Shown here: positions 59,934 through 64,000 of the stretch, piece after piece
How positions within the stretch are numbered: position 1 is the stretch's first letter
Layout of the letters: each line of letters starts with the position of its first letter
Assembly: GCA_035505915.1 (NCBI GenBank)
Contig: DATJQI010000054.1
Span: 115,900-179,899 of the forward strand
Direction: 5' to 3'
Length of the DNA: 64,000 nucleotides
Source: 40CM-2-70-7 sp035505915
GTDB taxonomy: Bacteria; Gemmatimonadota; Gemmatimonadetes; Gemmatimonadales; GWC2-71-9
Translations under genes and position numbers: made by a program
The notes under the pieces: generated by a model
What the model saw: only the letters and a program-made list of their open reading frames with translations
Told to the model about the DNA's origin: nothing
Databases searched by the model: none

Positions 59934-60707
59934 GTGCTCGTCGACACCCATTGCCATCTCGGGGATGGGGCGTTCGACGAGGACCGGGAGGCGGTGCGGG
60001 AGCGGGCCCGCGCCGCCGGCGTGGGGCACGTGGTCGTCATCGGCGACCGGATCTCCACCAGCCGTGACGCGCTCCGCCTGGCCCGCGGCGCCCCCGATCT
60101 GTCGGCCACGGCCGGGATCCATCCCCATCAGGCCGTCGACTGGTCCCCGGAGTCCCGGACCGAGCTCGCGGCGCTCCTGGCCGAGCCGGAGGTGGTGGCG
60201 GTGGGAGAGACGGGCCTCGATTACCACTACTACCATTCCCCCCGCCCGGCGCAGATCGGGAGCTTCGAGGGCCACCTGGCCCTGGCCGAAGAGGCCCGGA
60301 AGCCCGTGGTGATTCACGCCCGCGACGCGGACGCCGACGTGGCCCGGCTGCTGCGGGCCTGGGGCCCCCGGGTGCCCGCGCTGATTCTCCATTCGTTCTC
60401 GAGCGGCCCCGACCTCTTCGCAGCAGGGATGGAGGTCGGGGCGTACTTTTCCTTCAGCGGCATGATCACGTTCAAGGGCTGGCGGCACGCCGAGTACCTC
60501 ACGGCGTGCCCGGCGGACCGTCTGCTGGTCGAGACCGACGCGCCGTATCTGGCGCCGGTGCCGCACCGGGGGCGCCGCAACGAGCCGGCGTTCGTGCGCG
60601 AGACCGCGGCGGCGCTGGCCCGGGCCCGCGGGGTGACGCTCGACGCCCTCGCGCCCGTACTCGCCGCCAACGCGGGCCGGGTGTTCGGCCGCCGCGTCAC
60701 CCCCTGA
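59934..60707 (+). CDS. tatD: TatD-family metal-dependent hydrolase
   Basis: TatD enzymes are TIM-barrel metal-dependent nucleases. GTG 59934 gives 257 residues starting MLVDTHCHLGDGAFD, with the His pair for metal binding. Also present are GIHPHQAVDW (about 60-69), VGETGLDYHYYHSP (about 87-100), the His in KPVVIHARDAD, HSFSS, and the late Asp in LLVETDAPYLAP. All expected metal-site residues appear intact. It is the last gene of the rimP-to-tatD run. Confidence 0.93.
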   Translation: MLVDTHCHLGDGAFDEDREAVRERARAAGVGHVVVIGDRISTSRDALRLARGAPDLSATAGIHPHQAVDWSPESRTELAALLAEPEVVAVGETGLDYHYYHSPRPAQIGSFEGHLALAEEARKPVVIHARDADADVARLLRAWGPRVPALILHSFSSGPDLFAAGMEVGAYFSFSGMITFKGWRHAEYLTACPADRLLVETDAPYLAPVPHRGRRNEPAFVRETAAALARARGVTLDALAPVLAANAGRVFGRRVTP

Positions 60708-60722
60708 CCCAGAGGATGTGTC

Positions 60723-62396
60723 GTGCCCAACGTTCCGTCGGACATCGCCATCGCGCAGGCCGCCACGCTCCGTCCCGTCGCCGACATCGCCCGTGAGCTG
60801 GGGCTCGCGGACGACGAAGTCGAGCTCTACGGCAGGTACAAGGCGAAGATCGCGCTGACGGCCATCAGCCGTCGCAAGCCCCGGGGCAAATTGATCCTCG
60901 TGACCGGCATCAATCCGACGCCCGCGGGTGAGGGCAAGTCGACGGTCACCGTCGGGCTGACGCAGGCGCTGCGACGGATCGGGAAGGACGCCATCCTCTG
61001 CATCCGGGAGCCGTCCCTCGGTCCCGTCTTCGGCGTGAAGGGCGGGGCCGCGGGAGGGGGCTACGCGCAGGTGGTGCCGATGGAGGACATCAACCTGCAC
61101 TTCACCGGCGACTTCCACGCCATCTCGAGCGCGCACAACCTGCTCTCCGCGATGCTCGACGCTCATCTGCATCACGGCAACGCCCTCGGACTCGACACCC
61201 GCCGCATCACCTGGCCCCGCACCATCGACATGAACGACCGCGCCCTCCGCTCCATCATCGTGGGGCTCGGGGGCATCAACGGCGGGCCGGCGCGGGAAGA
61301 GCGGTTCGTGATCATTCCGGGATCGGAAGTGATGGCGATCATGTCCCTGGCCACCAGCATCGAGGACCTCGAGGCGCGCCTGGCGCGGATCATCGTGGGG
61401 CTCACGGCGGCCAAGGCCGCCGTGCGCGCCTCGGATCTGAAGGCCCAGGGCGCGATGACGCTCCTGCTCAAGGACGCGCTCAAGCCGAACCTGGTCCAGA
61501 CGCTCGAAGGCGGGCCGGCGCTCGTGCACTGCGGTCCGTTCGGCAACATCGCGCACGGGTGCAACTCGGTGATGGCCACGCAGCTGGGTCTCCGCCTGGC
61601 CGACCTGGTCCTCACCGAGGCGGGCTTCGGCGCCGACCTGGGGGCCGAGAAGTTCCTGGACATCAAGTGCCGGATGGCGGGGCTCAAGCCAGACGCGGCG
61701 GTGGTCGTGGCCACGGTGCGGGCTCTCAAGATGCACGGCGGCGTGAAGAAGGATGCGCTGGGCGCCGAGGATGTCGGGGCGGTGGAGCGCGGGGTCGTGA
61801 ACCTTCAGCGGCACGTCCGGAACGTGAAGAAGTTCGGGTTGCCCTGCGTGGTGGCGCTCAACCGGTTCATCACGGACACGGACGCGGAGATCGCGGCGGT
61901 GCAGAAGGCCTGCGCGGCCGAAGGCGTGGAGGTGGTGCGCTGCGAGGTCTGGGAGAAGGGCGGCGCGGGCGGGGAAGAGGTGGCGCGCGCGCTCCTCAAG
62001 CTCCTCGAGACCGAGAAGTCGAGCTACCACCCCATCTACGACGAGCGGAAGCCCATCAAGGAGAAGATCGAGACCATCGCGAAGGAGATCTACGGCGCCG
62101 CCGGGGTCGCCTTCGCGCCCGCCGCGGAGCGGGCGATGGAGCTCCTGCCGAAGCTCGGCCTGGGCGAAACGCCGGTCTGCATGGCGAAGACGCAATATTC
62201 CTTCTCGGACGATCCCGCCAAGCTGGGAGCGCCGAGCGGGTTCACGCTGCAAGTGCGGGACATCCTGCCGTCGGCCGGCGCGGGATTCGTGGTGGCGCTG
62301 GCCGGAGAGATCATGACGATGCCGGGCCTTTCCAAGGAGCCGGCGGCCCAGAAGATCCGGATGCATCCGGACGGGACCATCGAGGGGCTCTTCTAG
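60723..62396 (+). CDS. fhs: Formate--tetrahydrofolate ligase
   Basis: Fhs joins formate to tetrahydrofolate with ATP, making 10-formyl-THF. The 557 residues match the family length. The P-loop is TPAGEGKSTVTVGLTQAL (about 65-82). REPSLGPVFGVKGGAAGGGYAQVVP (partly quoted), MNDRALRSIIVGLGG and FAPAAERAMELLPKLGLG are characteristic. AGAGF near the end precedes the final GEIMTMPGL. The GTG follows AGAGGA. It is joined to ridA by TAGATG and the tRNA-Sec gene comes next. Confidence 0.97.
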   Translation: MPNVPSDIAIAQAATLRPVADIARELGLADDEVELYGRYKAKIALTAISRRKPRGKLILVTGINPTPAGEGKSTVTVGLTQALRRIGKDAILCIREPSLGPVFGVKGGAAGGGYAQVVPMEDINLHFTGDFHAISSAHNLLSAMLDAHLHHGNALGLDTRRITWPRTIDMNDRALRSIIVGLGGINGGPAREERFVIIPGSEVMAIMSLATSIEDLEARLARIIVGLTAAKAAVRASDLKAQGAMTLLLKDALKPNLVQTLEGGPALVHCGPFGNIAHGCNSVMATQLGLRLADLVLTEAGFGADLGAEKFLDIKCRMAGLKPDAAVVVATVRALKMHGGVKKDALGAEDVGAVERGVVNLQRHVRNVKKFGLPCVVALNRFITDTDAEIAAVQKACAAEGVEVVRCEVWEKGGAGGEEVARALLKLLETEKSSYHPIYDERKPIKEKIETIAKEIYGAAGVAFAPAAERAMELLPKLGLGETPVCMAKTQYSFSDDPAKLGAPSGFTLQVRDILPSAGAGFVVALAGEIMTMPGLSKEPAAQKIRMHPDGTIEGLF

Positions 62397-62777
62397 ATGA
62401 CGTACAAGGTGGTGGCGACCGACCAGGCGCCCGGGGCGATCGGGCCGTACAGCCAGGGGATCATCGCGAACGGCTTCGTGTTCACGGCGGGCCAGGTGGG
62501 CTTCGATCCCGTGAAGATGGAACTGGTGGGGAAGACGGCCGGCGAGCAGACCGAGCAGGTGCTGAGAAACCTGACGGCGGTCCTCGTCGCGGCGGGCTCG
62601 TCGCTCGACCGGGTGGTGAAGACGACGGTCTTCCTGGCCGACATGGCGGACTTCCAGGCGATGAACGAGGTCTACGCGAAGCATTTCGGCGCGCACAAGC
62701 CGGCGCGGTCGACGGTCGCGGCCGCGGGGCTGCCCCGGGGCGCGCGGGTGGAGATCGAGGTGGTCGCGACGGTCTAG
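62397..62777 (+). CDS. ridA: RidA-family enamine/imine deaminase
   Basis: RidA hydrolyses reactive 2-aminoacrylate and related imines formed by PLP enzymes. The 126 residues read APGAIGPYSQGIIANGFVFTAGQ in the N-terminal part (quoted in part here as GPYSQG and FTAGQ). The substrate-binding Arg lies near residue 105 in PARSTVAAAGLPRGARVEIE. The family is small, trimeric and cytoplasmic. The ATG follows the fhs stop directly, and only seven bases separate its stop from the tRNA-Sec gene. Confidence 0.93.
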   Translation: MTYKVVATDQAPGAIGPYSQGIIANGFVFTAGQVGFDPVKMELVGKTAGEQTEQVLRNLTAVLVAAGSSLDRVVKTTVFLADMADFQAMNEVYAKHFGAHKPARSTVAAAGLPRGARVEIEVVATV

Positions 62778-62784
62778 CTTTTCC

Positions 62785-62878
62785 GGGGGCGGATCGGGTC
62801 TGGTGGTCCGACTGGTCTTCAAAACCAGCTTGGGCTCGCAAGAGCCCAGGTAGGTTCGATTCCTACACGCTCCCGCCA
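62785..62878 (+). tRNA. selC: tRNA-Sec (anticodon TCA), with encoded CCA
   Basis: The 94-base sequence folds as a selenocysteine tRNA. The anticodon stem is CTGGT/ACCAG around the loop CTTCAAA, with anticodon TCA. The six-base D stem is CGGGTC/GGTCCG with loop TGGT. The long variable arm is TGGGCTC, GCAA, GAGCCCA. The T arm is GTAGG, TTCGATT, CCTAC. The acceptor is eight bases (GGGGGCGG with ACGCTCCC, last pair mismatched, one wobble), then G and CCA at 62876-62878. The eight-base acceptor and extra-long arm exclude tRNA-Ser or tRNA-Trp(UGA). Confidence 0.96.
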
Positions 62879-62909
62879 GCGCTCAGCCGCGGACGGCTGG
62901 ACGGCCGCC

Positions 62910-62937
62910 TTGCCGCTCGGGCCGGCCGGTGTATTCT
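62910..62937 (+). promoter_or_regulatory. Promoter of the M1 peptidase gene
   Basis: TTGCCG (62910-62915) and TATTCT (62932-62937) are 16 bp apart. Transcription would start near 62944, and GGGAG about 10 bases before the GTG at 62981 serves as ribosome-binding site. Confidence 0.5.
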
Positions 62938-62980
62938 CCCTTCCCGCGCCCCTGACTCTTCTCGATTGGGAGTGTACTCC

Positions 62981-64000
62981 GTGCGTGCACGCCTGCTGAT
63001 CCTGTCCCTGGCCGCCCTTCCTCTGACCCTCGCCGCCCAGCGCCGCGGGGAGGTGTTCACTCACGCGGATTCGATCCGCGGGTCCGACACTCCCGAGCGG
63101 GCGTGGTGGGACGTGACGTTCTACGACCTCCACGTGGCCGTGAGCCCGTCGGACTCGAGCATCAGGGGCTGGAACGGGATCACCTACAAGGTCACCGGCC
63201 CGTCGCGGCGGATGCAGATCGACCTCCAGGTACCCCTCGAGGTCGACAGCATGGTCCAGGATGGACAGCGCCTGGCCTACCAGCGGGACAGCAACGCCTT
63301 TTTCGTCGCGCTCACCGCGCCGCAGCCTGTCGGCGCGACCAAGACGGTGACCGTCTACTACCACGGCCATCCCCGGACCGCCGTGCGCGCGCCCTGGGAC
63401 GGCGGGTTCGTGTGGGCGAAGGACTCCCTCGGCCGCGACTGGATCGCCACCGCGTGCGAGGGCCTGGGCGCGAGCGTCTGGTGGCCCAACAAGGACTACC
63501 TGGCCGACGAACCCGACAGCCAGCGGATCGCCATCACGGTGCCCGACCCCCTGCAGGACGTCTCCAACGGCCGCCTCCGCAATGTCACGCATCACCGGAA
63601 CAACACGACCACCTACGAGTGGTTCGTCACCGCGCCGATTAACAACTACGACGTCGCCGTGAACGCCGCGGTCTACGCGCATTTCGAAGAGGACTACGCG
63701 GGCGAATCGGGCAAGCTGACCATGAACTTCTGGCCCCTCGCCTACCACCTGGACACCGCCCGGGTCCAGTTCCAGCAGGCGAAGACCATGATGAAGTGCT
63801 TCGAGCACTGGTTCGGCCCGTACCCGTTCTACGCGGACGGCTACCAGCTGGTCGAAACCCCGCATCTCGGGATGGAGCACCAGAGCGCCATCGCCTACGG
63901 CAATCACTACAAGGACGGCTACTACGCCAACGGGCAAGGCATCGACCTGTCCCACTCGGGGCAGGGGCTCGGCTGGGACTTCATCATCGTGCACGAGAGC
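62981..64000 (+). CDS. M1-family metallopeptidase, N-terminal part
   Basis: The frame runs from GTG 62981 past the window end; 340 residues are visible. A signal peptide ends near L-A-A-Q, so it is exported. The M1 aminopeptidase-like N-terminal beta domain includes ACEGLGASVWWPNKDYLADEP (about 165-185). The GMEHQSAIAYGN segment (about 304-315) is the exopeptidase motif, with GMEHQ in place of GAMEN. The last visible residues, I-I-V-H-E-S, begin the HExxH zinc motif, so the catalytic half lies outside the window. Confidence 0.9.
   Translation, partial: MRARLLILSLAALPLTLAAQRRGEVFTHADSIRGSDTPERAWWDVTFYDLHVAVSPSDSSIRGWNGITYKVTGPSRRMQIDLQVPLEVDSMVQDGQRLAYQRDSNAFFVALTAPQPVGATKTVTVYYHGHPRTAVRAPWDGGFVWAKDSLGRDWIATACEGLGASVWWPNKDYLADEPDSQRIAITVPDPLQDVSNGRLRNVTHHRNNTTTYEWFVTAPINNYDVAVNAAVYAHFEEDYAGESGKLTMNFWPLAYHLDTARVQFQQAKTMMKCFEHWFGPYPFYADGYQLVETPHLGMEHQSAIAYGNHYKDGYYANGQGIDLSHSGQGLGWDFIIVHES

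Noticed and set aside
59748..62822. A 1024-codon open frame on the minus strand
   Set aside because: It is antisense to tatD, fhs and ridA. The translation is His/Arg/Gly-rich shadow sequence with no motifs.
62785..62878. tRNA-Ser or a tRNA-Trp reading UGA instead of tRNA-Sec
   Set aside because: The anticodon is TCA, the acceptor helix has eight positions, the D stem has six pairs and the variable arm has seven pairs, a combination specific to tRNA-Sec.

Overview
This window is about 64 kb of very G+C-rich bacterial chromosome (roughly 70% by eye), densely packed, with no transposase, phage gene, integrase or CRISPR array. The organism is a diderm: it has outer-membrane-type signal proteins, a putative beta-barrel, and Bat-type membrane proteins. 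Several features together suggest Gemmatimonadota or a close relative: groESL under CIRCE, GatCAB, BshA (bacillithiol), the Bacteroidetes-style 'GlmU family' protein, MoxR-Bat, and many signal peptides ending in A-Q. This placement is an inference from gene content, not from a search.

Layout. 1-3136: end of a 2-hydroxyacid dehydrogenase, then pyrR-pyrB-pyrC. 3214-8803: a zinc-ribbon protein converging on rpsT, then an M50 protease with scpA-scpB-rluB and an unassigned Rossmann protein. 8865-16517: a MoxR-DUF58-Bat aerotolerance-type operon in which BatB/BatC and BatD/BatE look fused, followed without a gap by mutL and miaA. 19025-19162: an inverted pair of heptamer arrays at the miaA-bshA boundary. 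19170-25939: bshA, two UbiA-type prenyltransferases flanking birA and coaX, small membrane proteins, and an NlpC/P60 enzyme with a barrel-like N-terminus. 25936-28012: groES-groEL with a CIRCE operator. 28013-28198: a large imperfect palindrome whose left arm is a 12-unit octamer array. 28212-31968: a HEAT-type protein and an HD-GYP protein that appear to share an N-terminal domain. 31969-36811 (minus): a five-gene operon of Roadblock/LC7 protein, response regulator, mannose-1-phosphate guanylyltransferase, GlmU-family protein and Ser/Thr kinase. 36902-45295: lipoprotein, serS, histidine kinase, UvrD/PcrA helicase and gatCAB. 45285-47865 (minus): antiporter, DUF948-like protein and phospholipase C-like protein. 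47926-49958: murA (with Asp in place of the catalytic Cys) and pgeF. 49955-60707: rimP-nusA-ylxQ-infB-ylxP-rbfA-truB-ribF-secD-secF-tatD. 60723-62878: fhs-ridA and a tRNA-Sec gene. 62981-64000: start of an M1 peptidase, cut at its zinc motif.

Most genes sit in long, tightly coupled operons with ATGA, GTGA or TAGATG junctions. Promoters are recognisable as TTGACN, a 16-18 bp spacer and a TANNTT -10 box. In several cases the -10 box lies so close to the start codon that the mRNA should be leaderless or nearly so. The best leads are the two inverted tandem-repeat elements, the terminator that makes up the whole rimP leader, the tRNA-Sec gene, the Asp-type MurA, the Bat fusions with a G9 tract at one join, the shared domain of the HEAT/HD-GYP pair, and two likely CTG start codons.
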